A DNA stretch of 64,000 bases from Paenibacillus sp. MAHUQ-63 (GTDB lineage: Bacteria > Bacillota > Bacilli > Paenibacillales > NBRC-103111): positions 1 to 64,000 of the forward strand of contig NZ_JARADB010000007.1 of assembly GCF_028765165.1 (NCBI RefSeq). Direction: 5' to 3'. Within the stretch, counting starts at the first letter, position 1, and every line of letters starts with the position of its first letter. The notes under the pieces are model-generated. The model was given only the letters and a program-made list of their open reading frames with translations, searched no databases and was not told the origin of the DNA. Of this stretch, positions 51,989 through 60,864 are shown in pieces. Both the position numbers and the translations under genes were made by a program.

Positions 51989-52017
51989 TAGACAAAAAGG
52001 TAGAAAGGAGATACCAT
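51989..52017 (+). promoter_or_regulatory. Possible promoter of the cobalamin-riboswitch transcript
   Basis: TAGACA, 17-bp spacer, TACCAT. The match is moderate; it lies ~30 bp before the aptamer. The whole gap 51955-52411 otherwise holds the riboswitch, its linker and its terminator. Confidence 0.3.
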
Positions 52018-52045
52018 TAGTTCATAATTTAATAATGTACTAAAT

Positions 52046-52222
52046 AGAGGTGCAAGTATTCAGGTATGGGTGCTTGCTTAAAAGGGAAGCTCGGTACGAA
52101 GCCGACGCGGTCCCAACCACTGTAATTGCTGAGCGACTCTTCATTGATGCCACTGTCTTGCTTGCGAGATTGGGAAGGCGAAGAGAAGCAATGACGCATA
52201 AGCCAGGAGACCTGCCTTTATT
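52046..52222 (+). ncRNA. Cobalamin riboswitch
   Basis: The B12-box core is unmistakable: AAAAGGGAAGCTCGGTACGA, then GCCGACGCGGTCCC, CCACTGTAATTG, a central GCCACTG and GGGAAGGC, and finally the conserved AAGCCAGGAGACCTGCC. Outer helix strands GGTGCAAG and GCTTGC flank the start. It precedes the 1,625-residue surface protein and probably reads adenosylcobalamin or a related corrinoid. Confidence 0.96.
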
Positions 52223-52337
52223 TATGGCGTTTCTAATTCTTTGGGGGTGAGAAGAGGGAACACGTTGGAATGCACTGATAAGGCTTATTTGGTAATGCCT
52301 GTGTCCAGGCAATCTGCTCAATATTAAACACGGTTAG

Positions 52338-52366
52338 GCCACCCTTTGGGAAGGGTGGCTTTTTTG
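52338..52366 (+). terminator. Riboswitch-controlled intrinsic terminator
   Basis: GCCACCC pairs with GGGTGGC and is followed by six T residues, 46 bp before the ATG of the surface protein. It is placed as an expression platform: corrinoid-bound aptamer should favour termination. Confidence 0.88.
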
Positions 52367-52411
52367 CGCTTATTTTTGAGTAATTAAGAGTAGAAAAGAG
52401 GAAGGTCAACA

Positions 52412-55400
52412 ATGAGGTTTCAACATCGTTTACGTTTCAAGTCATTAACCGCATTCATGATGTCGCTGGTTCTTTTATTTTCTCTGATCGGTTCGCTTCT
52501 GGTACCGGGTCAACAAGCGGTAGCGGCGGCAGGTACGGGGCCGAGCTCCATCCGGGAGTGGCTTCCTGCGCCTGGACAGTTCGTCAATGAGGCAGGCTGG
52601 GGCGGGGCCGGCGACATCAATTCGAAGTGGACGAACACGCCGGGGGCTGCCGGTGTATCGCTGGGGTCTTTCGGCGGCGGCATCGTCTTCCAATTCAATG
52701 AGCCGATTCAGAACAATCCGAAGAATCCGTATGGCGTCGACTTTACGGTTTTCGGCAACGCATTTCCAGGGAATGAAGAACCTGCAGGCGTTGCCGTAGC
52801 GCAGGATGATGGCACCGGCAATCCTGGTCCGTGGTATTTCATTGCGGGCTCGGAGCATTACGAGGATAGCACGATTTGGGATTACCGGGTCACGTATACG
52901 AACCCCGAGCCGGACTTTACAAGTCCGAATGGGGTTAATGTGCCATGGACGGATAATCATAGCGGCAGTGGAGAGGTGAAAACCAATGGCTCTCACCTGC
53001 ATGCGTATTATCCGATTCCTGCCAATTATAAGGATGCGCCGGCTGATTTCAACAATCAATCGTATACTTATAGCGGCGTGAAAATTGCTGTCCGGAGTAA
53101 TGCCTTCGGCTATCCGGATTCGCATGGCAACGGCAGTGCGCCATACAATGAACCTGCCAATCCTTATGTAACGTCGCCGACCAAAGGCGACCCGATCGAC
53201 ATTAGCTGGGCCGTGGATAGCGCAGGTCAGCCTGTAAGTTTAGCGAATGTCAGCTTCGTCAAGGTATACAACGCGGTTCAAATGGATGGCGGTGTCGTTG
53301 GCGAGATCGGCTCAGAGGTTACGTCCATTGAGAAAGTTACGCCGAATGACACGGTTGGCGAAACCGCCGATTTATCCAGCATTGTCCTGACAGGGACAGG
53401 CGCGGATGCGGCTGTAAGCAAGACGGTCACGGTTACGTCGGGCGTCTATTCGTATGCGAACATCCGAATTAACGCGGATACCGTCAAGCTCACGGCGAAC
53501 GGCGCGGCGACGACGGTGTTCGTTAATAACACAAGCGGCACAACCGGCGTGCCGGTTGATAAAGAGATCACGCTTAGCGAAACTACGCCCAAAATTGTTC
53601 GCGTAATTGCGCAGAACGGCATCAACACGCCGAAGATCTACTATCTCAGCATTCAAAAGGGGACGGACGTTGTTGCCCCGCAACCGGTTCCGGTCTCTGT
53701 CGTTATAAGCGGCTATAGCGCCACAGCGGGGAAATCCGTCGTATTGAACGGAGCGACGACGGTCGAAGAGGGGCAAACGGCCGCTCAAGCGATCACGAAG
53801 GTCCTGAACCAGAACGACATTGCGTTCGTGAATCCAAGCGGCAATTACATCACCAGCATCGGCGGCCTGGCATCGTTCGACGGCGGCCCGAAGAGCGGCT
53901 GGATGTACTTGATCAACGGACAGTTCGCAATGGTTGGCATTGCCGATCTCGTTCTTCACAGCAACGATGTCATCACCTTGGTGTACTCCGATGACTATGA
54001 GCAAGATGTCACGCTGCTTGCGAACAAGACGCAGCTGAATGCCGCAATTGCAGAAGCCGAGGCGCTGCAGTCCGGCAGCTACACCGAAGCCAGCTGGCAA
54101 GCGCTGCAAGCGAGCTTGACGCTCGCGAAGGCGGTTGCTGCCAGTTCCGGTGCGATTCAGTATCATGCGGATACGGCGCTGGAGAAGCTGACGGCTGCGC
54201 GTCAAGGGTTGGTGCCGAAGTCTGGTCAGCTTCAGGATGCAATTGCCGGTGCCATTAGCTATTCCACATCCCCGGTAGGCGGGGTCAGCTCGGTTTGGAG
54301 TGCGATCGGCATCGCCCGAGCGGGGGAGAAGCTGCCGGGAACGTATCTTCAGAAGTTAATCAGCAACGTGACCGATGATAACGCGAATTTCGATAGAGTG
54401 ACTGAGCTGGAAAAAACCATTCTGGGCATTACAGCCGCTGGCGGCGATGCAACGAATGTTGCGGGCTATAACTTGATTGATAAATTGGCAAACAGCGAAT
54501 TGATGACCAAGCAAGGGATCAATGGTTTGCAATTTGCCCTGCTCGCCCTGGATTCCAAATTGTATCAGGTGTCATCCGATGCGCTTTGGACCAGAGACAA
54601 GATCATTCATGAGATCGTTTCGCGTCAGAATGCGGACGGCGGCTTCGTATTAAGCAGCGGTGCGAGCGATCCCGACGTTACGGCAATGACATTAACTGCT
54701 TTGGCGCCATATCATAATCATCCGGCGGTCGTAACTGCCGATACGATTGCTAAAGCTGGCAGCTGGTTGTCTACCCATCAGGGAACTGACGGAGGCTATA
54801 CGGTTGTCTATAGCGGGTCATGGGGGTCATCGGAATCCAACAGCAGCGAGAGCGTATCCCAAGCGATCATTGCTTTAACCGCGAACGGGATGGATCCGAC
54901 TAGCAGCGCTTATACGAAGAATGGTATTACGCTGCTGGATAAACTGTTCTCATTCCGACAAACCGACGACGGCTTCTCGCATATGCAAGGCTCAGGTTCC
55001 GACGGTATGGCGACGGAGCAAGCGCTCCAGGCGCTGGTTGCGTACAAGATTTATAAGAGTGGCAGCGGTGAGAGACTGTATGATTTGACCAAGCTTTCTC
55101 ATGCTGCTCCTGTCGAGGTGCCTCTGCCAAGCGGCGATACGCCGAAGATCGAGATCCCTCTGGACGAGCAGGATTATCTCATTCCGATTGCGGAAACAGA
55201 TGCGAATAAAGAAGTTACAATTGAAATCCCGAATAACTCTTCATCCACAATCAGCGTGAGTTTACCGTCCGGCATCGGCCTGCCTCAGATTACGGCGCTC
55301 AAAGGCAATGTCTCGATGATCATTCCTAAGGGGACGCAGACGACAAGCGGCGATGCATCGGCGCTGGAACTGATTACATCCCAAGATGCCGCAGATGCGG

Positions 55401-57289
55401 CGCTGAAGGGTAAGGTGAGCACTCTCGTTCCGGCAGGGCGCAAGCTGGATTCGGTGGATCAGGCCGTTACGTTCGGCGGCGGCAGTTCGCGGGTCCAATT
55501 TAATCAATTCGTTACCTTGACTTTCACCGGAATGAAGGGGAAGGAAGCCGCTTATATTGAAAATGGCGTCCCGCATGCCATCCGGAAGTATGATAACGAT
55601 GCGGCAGGCCTTGCCAGCGGCAATATGGAGTATGCCTATGACAGCGGCAATGCATTGATTATCAAAACGAAACATTTTACGGATTTCATCGCTTATGCTT
55701 CCAGTACAACGTCTAGCGGAGGCGGGACGAACCCGGCTCCGAAGCCTACTGTCACCCTATCCGTTGACAAACTTACCCTTAATAAAGGATATGTAATTCC
55801 TTCTTTGAGCGTAGAGCTGCAAAGCGGAGATACGGCATGGAGCATTTTGAAGAGAACGTTGGATACCAAAGGAATTAATTACAGGTTCAAATGGTACGAC
55901 ACGTATGGCAGTGCCTACTTGCAATCCATTGACGGGGACGGCGAGTTCGATCATGGCAGCGGCAGCGGCTGGATGTACAGTGTCAACGGATCCTACCCAG
56001 GGAATGGAGCAAGCTCGTACGTGCTTAAGAATGGCGATAGCGTGCAATGGCGCTACACGACGAATTTAGGCAAAGATTTGGGTCAACCGACCGTTACGAC
56101 GCCAGGCGGGATTGGCGGGGGCGGCGCGATCCTGTCGGATAAAAAGTCGGTCTTTGACGTCCCGGCAACTATTACGCAAGACTATAAGTTGAACATTACC
56201 AAAGAGCTTAAAGACAAAGAGCAAATCACTGTGAACATCCCGAACGTGAAGCCCAAAGTGATTCTGAATGTAACGGATGTTCAAGACAGCATCCCGTCGA
56301 TCACCGTGGTGAAGGGTGAGATCTCTCTCTCGATTGACAAGGGAACCGCACTGAAATCGGGAGATCCGAACATTGAAGTGCTCACAACACTTGATACCGG
56401 GGATTCGAATCTACAGCGTCTCGTGCTGGGCGGCTTGGCGGATGACATCAAGCAGGCAGCGAAGCTGAAGCACGCTTTTGCTATGGGGAATGGCAATCAA
56501 TCGGTTATATTCGATAAGCCGCTTACTTTCGTCATTAAGGGAGCAAAAGCACAGCGTGCCGGGTTTATCGAAGGGAACGCGTTCACCCCGATTGAAGTTT
56601 ATGAAACGGAAGAGAAAGCTGTAGAAGCGACGAAAGGCCAGGATAAGGTTGCTTACGCCTTTGTCAAAGATACGGATTTGATCATCAAAACGAATCATTT
56701 TACCGATTTTGTTACATTCACAACAGCAGCGGAAACGGAACAAGCCTTTGATCTGACGAAGCTGTATTCGGATGCTGCGCTGATCTCCACATGGGCGATT
56801 GATGCCGTCAGCGAGGCTTCTCAGAAAGCTTTTGTTGAAGGCGGCTACGGCACATTTAACCCGCAAGCTACGGTTACGCGAGCAGAGTTTACGAAAATGC
56901 TGGCCAACGTGCTTGGTCTGGATGTGAAGACTAGCAAGCAAACGAGTTTCCAGGATGTCTCTCAAGACGATTGGTTCTATCCGTATGTGAATGCGGCTTA
57001 TCAGGCCGGATTCATCTCCGGATATGACAACGATCATTTCTATCCGAATGAGAAGCTGACGCGGGAACAGATGGCGGTTATTATGGTCAAAGCGCTAAGT
57101 CTTCCAGCAGCAGGTCAAATGACGGAGCTCGAAGATATGAATCAAGTATCCGATTGGGCCAAGTCCGGCGTTCAGTCGGTTGTGGCCAGCGGGCTAATGA
57201 CAGGTTGGAATAACCGCTTCCAGCCAAGTGAAGAAGTAACAAGAGAAATGGCGATCGTCGTTGCCATGAGAGCTTACCAGAAGAAATAA
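52412..57289 (+). CDS. Giant SLH-anchored surface protein with two transcobalamin-like (DUF4430) domains and an alpha/alpha toroid
   Basis: 1,625 residues. Layout: signal peptide (1-~39); secreted beta domain (~45-320); DUF4430 no. 1 (~428-531, GWMYLING); helical FIVAR-like segment (~535-600); prenyltransferase/intrinsic-factor-like toroid (~605-890; RQNADGGFVLSSG, SDPDVTAMTLTAL); beta domain (~905-1095); DUF4430 no. 2 (~1113-1224; GWMYSVNGSYPGNG); a second copy of the beta domain (~1245-1440); three SLH domains (~1450-1625). Both beta copies end HFTDF. Toroid plus DUF4430 is how intrinsic factor and transcobalamin bind B12. With the cobalamin riboswitch upstream, I infer a surface corrinoid-capture protein. 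GAGGAAGG precedes the ATG. Confidence 0.85.
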   Translation: MRFQHRLRFKSLTAFMMSLVLLFSLIGSLLVPGQQAVAAAGTGPSSIREWLPAPGQFVNEAGWGGAGDINSKWTNTPGAAGVSLGSFGGGIVFQFNEPIQNNPKNPYGVDFTVFGNAFPGNEEPAGVAVAQDDGTGNPGPWYFIAGSEHYEDSTIWDYRVTYTNPEPDFTSPNGVNVPWTDNHSGSGEVKTNGSHLHAYYPIPANYKDAPADFNNQSYTYSGVKIAVRSNAFGYPDSHGNGSAPYNEPANPYVTSPTKGDPIDISWAVDSAGQPVSLANVSFVKVYNAVQMDGGVVGEIGSEVTSIEKVTPNDTVGETADLSSIVLTGTGADAAVSKTVTVTSGVYSYANIRINADTVKLTANGAATTVFVNNTSGTTGVPVDKEITLSETTPKIVRVIAQNGINTPKIYYLSIQKGTDVVAPQPVPVSVVISGYSATAGKSVVLNGATTVEEGQTAAQAITKVLNQNDIAFVNPSGNYITSIGGLASFDGGPKSGWMYLINGQFAMVGIADLVLHSNDVITLVYSDDYEQDVTLLANKTQLNAAIAEAEALQSGSYTEASWQALQASLTLAKAVAASSGAIQYHADTALEKLTAARQGLVPKSGQLQDAIAGAISYSTSPVGGVSSVWSAIGIARAGEKLPGTYLQKLISNVTDDNANFDRVTELEKTILGITAAGGDATNVAGYNLIDKLANSELMTKQGINGLQFALLALDSKLYQVSSDALWTRDKIIHEIVSRQNADGGFVLSSGASDPDVTAMTLTALAPYHNHPAVVTADTIAKAGSWLSTHQGTDGGYTVVYSGSWGSSESNSSESVSQAIIALTANGMDPTSSAYTKNGITLLDKLFSFRQTDDGFSHMQGSGSDGMATEQALQALVAYKIYKSGSGERLYDLTKLSHAAPVEVPLPSGDTPKIEIPLDEQDYLIPIAETDANKEVTIEIPNNSSSTISVSLPSGIGLPQITALKGNVSMIIPKGTQTTSGDASALELITSQDAADAALKGKVSTLVPAGRKLDSVDQAVTFGGGSSRVQFNQFVTLTFTGMKGKEAAYIENGVPHAIRKYDNDAAGLASGNMEYAYDSGNALIIKTKHFTDFIAYASSTTSSGGGTNPAPKPTVTLSVDKLTLNKGYVIPSLSVELQSGDTAWSILKRTLDTKGINYRFKWYDTYGSAYLQSIDGDGEFDHGSGSGWMYSVNGSYPGNGASSYVLKNGDSVQWRYTTNLGKDLGQPTVTTPGGIGGGGAILSDKKSVFDVPATITQDYKLNITKELKDKEQITVNIPNVKPKVILNVTDVQDSIPSITVVKGEISLSIDKGTALKSGDPNIEVLTTLDTGDSNLQRLVLGGLADDIKQAAKLKHAFAMGNGNQSVIFDKPLTFVIKGAKAQRAGFIEGNAFTPIEVYETEEKAVEATKGQDKVAYAFVKDTDLIIKTNHFTDFVTFTTAAETEQAFDLTKLYSDAALISTWAIDAVSEASQKAFVEGGYGTFNPQATVTRAEFTKMLANVLGLDVKTSKQTSFQDVSQDDWFYPYVNAAYQAGFISGYDNDHFYPNEKLTREQMAVIMVKALSLPAAGQMTELEDMNQVSDWAKSGVQSVVASGLMTGWNNRFQPSEEVTREMAIVVAMRAYQKK

Positions 57290-57313
57290 TACCGGATTCC
57301 GAAATGAATTCAT

Positions 57314-57352
57314 GGAGAAGGAGCAGAACACATTCTGCTCCTTCTCCGATCT
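57314..57352 (+). terminator. Strong intercistronic hairpin, partial terminator
   Basis: A perfect 15-bp stem (GGAGAAGGAGCAGAA and its complement) with the 4-nt loop CACA, followed by GATCTTTT. The tail is imperfect, so partial read-through to the next genes is likely. Confidence 0.65.
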
Positions 57353-57381
57353 TTTATAGGAAACAGCGGGAGGAAGAACTA

Positions 57382-59025
57382 ATGAGACGTATGAAGAGGT
57401 TTACAGCGCTACTGCTTATTCTCTGCCTTTGTTTAAGCGGTTCGGCACAGGTTCTTGCAGCGAGTCAAACCGATGTATCCGCAGCCGTTTCCGACACAGC
57501 GGCTTATTTGGTAAAGACCGTTTCAGAACCGCAGGTAGGCTCTATAGGCGGCGAATGGGTAATCCTAGGGCTTGCCCGGTCAGGATATTCCGTACCGTCA
57601 AACTATTATGGCAATTATTACAAGGTTGTAGAAGAGTATGTCAAGGAGCATGACGGCGTTCTGGATGATAAGAAATATACGGAATATTCGAGAGTGATTC
57701 TAGCTTTAACCGCGATCGGCGAAGATCCGACCGACGTAGCGGGCTATAACCTGATTGAGCCATTAGGGGATTATGAAAGAACCTTGTGGCAGGGCATTAA
57801 CGGTCCGATTTTTGCCTTACTTGCTTTGGATTCCGGGAATTATGCCATACCTGCGAATAAGAACGCGAAGACGCAGGCGACCAGAGAGATGTATATCAAC
57901 GAAATTTTGGCCAGACAGCTGGCCGACGGGGGCTTTGCTTTGTCGGGTACGCATGCCGACCCTGATGTGACCGGAATGGCGCTGCAGGCGCTGGCCAAGT
58001 ATCAGAAGCTTGAGAAGGTCCAAGCAGCAACCGGCAGAGCCATTGAAGCACTGTCCGACATGCAGAATAACGCAGGGGGCTACTCGAGTATGGACGTAGG
58101 CAATTCAGAAAGCACGGCACAAGTGCTCATGGCCTTATGCGAGCTTGGCATCGACCCGGAAGACGGCAGATTCGTTAAGCAAGGCCGCAGCCTTGTCGAC
58201 AACCTGTTAAGTTATTATCGGGAAGGTCGCGGCTTCTTGCATTCGGCTGACGGCAGCGGTGAGAATCTGATGTCGACGGAGCAGGCATTTTACGCCTTGG
58301 TCAATGTACAAAGAGGAAGTGCGGGACAGACAACCCTGTACAACATGGCAGATGTAACCCAAGGTTCCCAGACGGATCCGGACCAAGCAAGCGCCAAGCC
58401 GGAGGGCGGAGGATTACCCCATAAACATAAAGATGTTACGCCGAGCGTCATCGTCAGTCCCGGCAGGACATTCTCTGATATTCAGGGCCATGCCAATCAG
58501 ACATCCATCGAGGCGATGGCAGCCAGAAATATCATTAATGGCCTCTCTGACCGGCTATTTGCACCTGATCGGACGATGACAAGGGCTGAATTTGCCGCCA
58601 TAGTAACGAGAAGCTTAGGCCTTACGCCTAAGGCTGAGCATGTGTTTCAAGATGTCCCTGAAGATAGCTGGTATGCACCGTATGTAGCCACTGCGTATAC
58701 GTACGGTATTATTCAGGGGATATCGGAGGATACGTTTGCTCCTGAACGAACGATTACCCGGCAGGAAGCGGCGGTTATGGCAGCCAATGCCGCCAAGTTA
58801 TGCGGAATGGATACGGATTTGCAGGGCGCCGAAATAAGGGATATGCTCGCGCCGTTTACGGACTACACGACGACGGCGGAATGGGCGAGAGCAAGCCTGG
58901 CGTTTGCTTACCGCGAACATCTTCTATCGCAAGAGATGATAGAAATAGAACCTGAAGCGGCTGTAACACGCAGCGAAGTGTCAGAGATGCTGTACCGTTT
59001 GCTAAAGGCATCCAAACTTTTGTGA
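57382..59025 (+). CDS. SLH-anchored alpha/alpha-toroid protein (intrinsic-factor-like barrel without DUF4430)
   Basis: 547 residues from ATG 57382 (GGGAGGA upstream); a longer frame from 57304 would run through the hairpin. Signal peptide (1-~26), toroid of ~290 residues with recurrent helix pairs (LWQGINGPIFALLALDSG; ARQLADGGFALSG; ADPDVTGMALQAL; STAQVLMALCELG), then three SLH domains (~363-547). The barrel closely parallels that of the giant protein (shared DVAGYNLI and ...GINGpiFALLALDS... phrases), indicating duplication. I infer corrinoid binding or hand-over together with the DUF4430 protein that follows. Confidence 0.85.
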   Translation: MRRMKRFTALLLILCLCLSGSAQVLAASQTDVSAAVSDTAAYLVKTVSEPQVGSIGGEWVILGLARSGYSVPSNYYGNYYKVVEEYVKEHDGVLDDKKYTEYSRVILALTAIGEDPTDVAGYNLIEPLGDYERTLWQGINGPIFALLALDSGNYAIPANKNAKTQATREMYINEILARQLADGGFALSGTHADPDVTGMALQALAKYQKLEKVQAATGRAIEALSDMQNNAGGYSSMDVGNSESTAQVLMALCELGIDPEDGRFVKQGRSLVDNLLSYYREGRGFLHSADGSGENLMSTEQAFYALVNVQRGSAGQTTLYNMADVTQGSQTDPDQASAKPEGGGLPHKHKDVTPSVIVSPGRTFSDIQGHANQTSIEAMAARNIINGLSDRLFAPDRTMTRAEFAAIVTRSLGLTPKAEHVFQDVPEDSWYAPYVATAYTYGIIQGISEDTFAPERTITRQEAAVMAANAAKLCGMDTDLQGAEIRDMLAPFTDYTTTAEWARASLAFAYREHLLSQEMIEIEPEAAVTRSEVSEMLYRLLKASKLL

Positions 59026-59038
59026 AACGGGTGATGGC

Positions 59039-59974
59039 ATGAAAATAACGAAAACAACACTATTTTCGGCAATCGTCATCGTACTCGTGCTTGTGGCCAG
59101 CTACCTGTTTATGGGGCCGCCGCAGCCGAATCATTCCGGGAGTTTGCCTGCACATACAACGGAGGCTCCCGTACAGCCGGAGAGCCCGATATCGCCACAG
59201 GGAGCGGGAAGCGGCAGCCCGGCAGTCCCGGACCGATCGGGTGTACAGCCGGAAGCTTCTACTGCCGCAGCTTCGGCAGCCCAACCGGCAACGGAACAGC
59301 CGATGAGTACGGTTAAGCCGGCGGAGACGGCTCCTGCGCATACGCCGGTACCGGATCAGGGCACAGCGGCTGAAAATACCGGTATCGAATCGCCCAAAGA
59401 GACGCCCGCGCCTGCTGCAAGTCAATCTGCCGCCAAGCAAGAGCAAGTCATTGATCCCAAGTCAGGTAAAGATCAATACCTGACAGAGCCCGTTCCTTCT
59501 GGCAAGCCGCTGCCTGTCGAACCTCAGAACGTGACAATGACAGACAAGGCTATGACGGCAACCCTATCCGTTACCTGCTTGACGATTCTGAATAACATGA
59601 AGCTGCTGGATAAGGAAAAGGTGGAGCTGGTACCGAAGGATGGGATTATCTTCCCAGCCACCAAGGTTACTTTCTACGAAGGCGAATCCGTGTTTAATGT
59701 GCTGCAAAGGGAAATGAAGAAGAATAAGATTCATATGGAGTTTGTGAATACGCCCATCTACAATTCCGCTTATATCGAGGGGATTAACAATCTGTATGAA
59801 TTTGATGCCGGAGAGCTCTCGGGTTGGATGTATAAAGTGAACGGATGGTTTCCCAATTACGGAAGCAGCCGCTATTCGCTGAAAGAGGGGGATGTCATTG
59901 AATGGGTCTATACATGTGACTTGGGGCGCGACGTTGGCGACACCAACAATGCTATGGGAGCAACGAAACAATGA
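59039..59974 (+). CDS. Membrane-anchored DUF4430 (transcobalamin-like C-terminal domain) protein
   Basis: 311 residues. One N-terminal membrane anchor (~6-25), a ~130-residue linker rich in Pro, Ala, Ser, Thr and Glu that could span the wall, then a DUF4430 domain (~175-300) with EGESVFNVLQREMKKN, GWMYKVNGWFPNYG and the ending IEWVYTCDLGRDVG, nearly the same as the second DUF4430 of the giant protein. It is expected to act between the S-layer proteins and the ECF transporter, with whose T-component gene it overlaps by 4 bp. Confidence 0.85.
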   Translation: MKITKTTLFSAIVIVLVLVASYLFMGPPQPNHSGSLPAHTTEAPVQPESPISPQGAGSGSPAVPDRSGVQPEASTAAASAAQPATEQPMSTVKPAETAPAHTPVPDQGTAAENTGIESPKETPAPAASQSAAKQEQVIDPKSGKDQYLTEPVPSGKPLPVEPQNVTMTDKAMTATLSVTCLTILNNMKLLDKEKVELVPKDGIIFPATKVTFYEGESVFNVLQREMKKNKIHMEFVNTPIYNSAYIEGINNLYEFDAGELSGWMYKVNGWFPNYGSSRYSLKEGDVIEWVYTCDLGRDVGDTNNAMGATKQ

Positions 59975-60864
59975 AAGATGCCTTCTCCAGCTACCATCCT
60001 CTCGTTAACTTTCTTTATTTTGCTATGGTCCTTGCTTGTTCGATGTTTTTTTTGCATCCGGCATGCCTGCTGATTTCTCTCTTTTTATCTTTGGCCTACG
60101 CGATCTATTTGAACGGCCGCAGGGCGATTCGGTTTCATTTGCTCGTGATGCTGCCCATGTTAATTGTCACAGCACTCATGAACCCGGCGTTTAATCACGA
60201 AGGCGTTACGATTCTGACCTATTTGGATAACGGGAACCCGCTTACGTTGGAATCCATTGCGTATGGGGCGGCTTCGGCTGCAATGCTGATCACGGTTATC
60301 AGTTGGTTTTCCTGTTACAATGCCGTGATGACTTCGGATAAGTTCATCTATCTGTTCGGCAAGCTCCTCCCTGCCATGTCATTAATTTTCTCAATGGTGC
60401 TGCGCTTCGTTCCCTCATTCAAGGCTCAGTTCCAAAGGGTGTCGGATGCGCAGAAATGCATTGGCAGAGATATGTCGAACGGCGGTGTGATTGCACGAAT
60501 CCGGCATGGGGTCCGAATCCTGTCGATCATGACCACCTGGATGTTAGAGAATGCGATTGAAACGTCGGATTCGATGAGGAGCCGTGGATACGGACTGAAG
60601 GGAAGAACGGCATATTCCAATTATACGTTCGACCGCCGTGACCGACGGGCTCTGTGTGCCTTGGGTGTTTGCGGCGGGTATTGCATCTTAAATGCGATGC
60701 GCGGAACCTTGTATTTCCGGTATTTCCCGTCGATGAAAGGTCATGACATGTCCCTTCTCACCGTTAGTACATTATTCTCATATGCGCTGATGTGTGCAAT
60801 TCCTTTGATTATGAACTTGTGGGAGGATAGGAAATGGAAGCTGCTTATGCAATCGAAAATTTAA
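59971..60864 (+). CDS. ECF transporter T component (EcfT/CbiQ-like)
   Basis: 297 residues with about six membrane helices. The T-component coupling motif SMRSRGYGLKGR (Ala/Ser-Arg-Gly type) and the preceding helix MVLRFVPSFKAQFQRVSDAQ are diagnostic. It couples ATP hydrolysis to toppling of the substrate-binding S unit. Its start overlaps the previous stop (ATGA) and its 3' end overlaps the ATPase gene by 31 bp, so the three genes are translationally coupled. Confidence 0.9.
   Translation: MKDAFSSYHPLVNFLYFAMVLACSMFFLHPACLLISLFLSLAYAIYLNGRRAIRFHLLVMLPMLIVTALMNPAFNHEGVTILTYLDNGNPLTLESIAYGAASAAMLITVISWFSCYNAVMTSDKFIYLFGKLLPAMSLIFSMVLRFVPSFKAQFQRVSDAQKCIGRDMSNGGVIARIRHGVRILSIMTTWMLENAIETSDSMRSRGYGLKGRTAYSNYTFDRRDRRALCALGVCGGYCILNAMRGTLYFRYFPSMKGHDMSLLTVSTLFSYALMCAIPLIMNLWEDRKWKLLMQSKI

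Noticed and set aside
57304..57381. N-terminal extension of the toroid-SLH protein
   Set aside because: It runs through the strong hairpin and would place a basic, non-signal stretch before the signal peptide; ATG 57382 has a good ribosome site.
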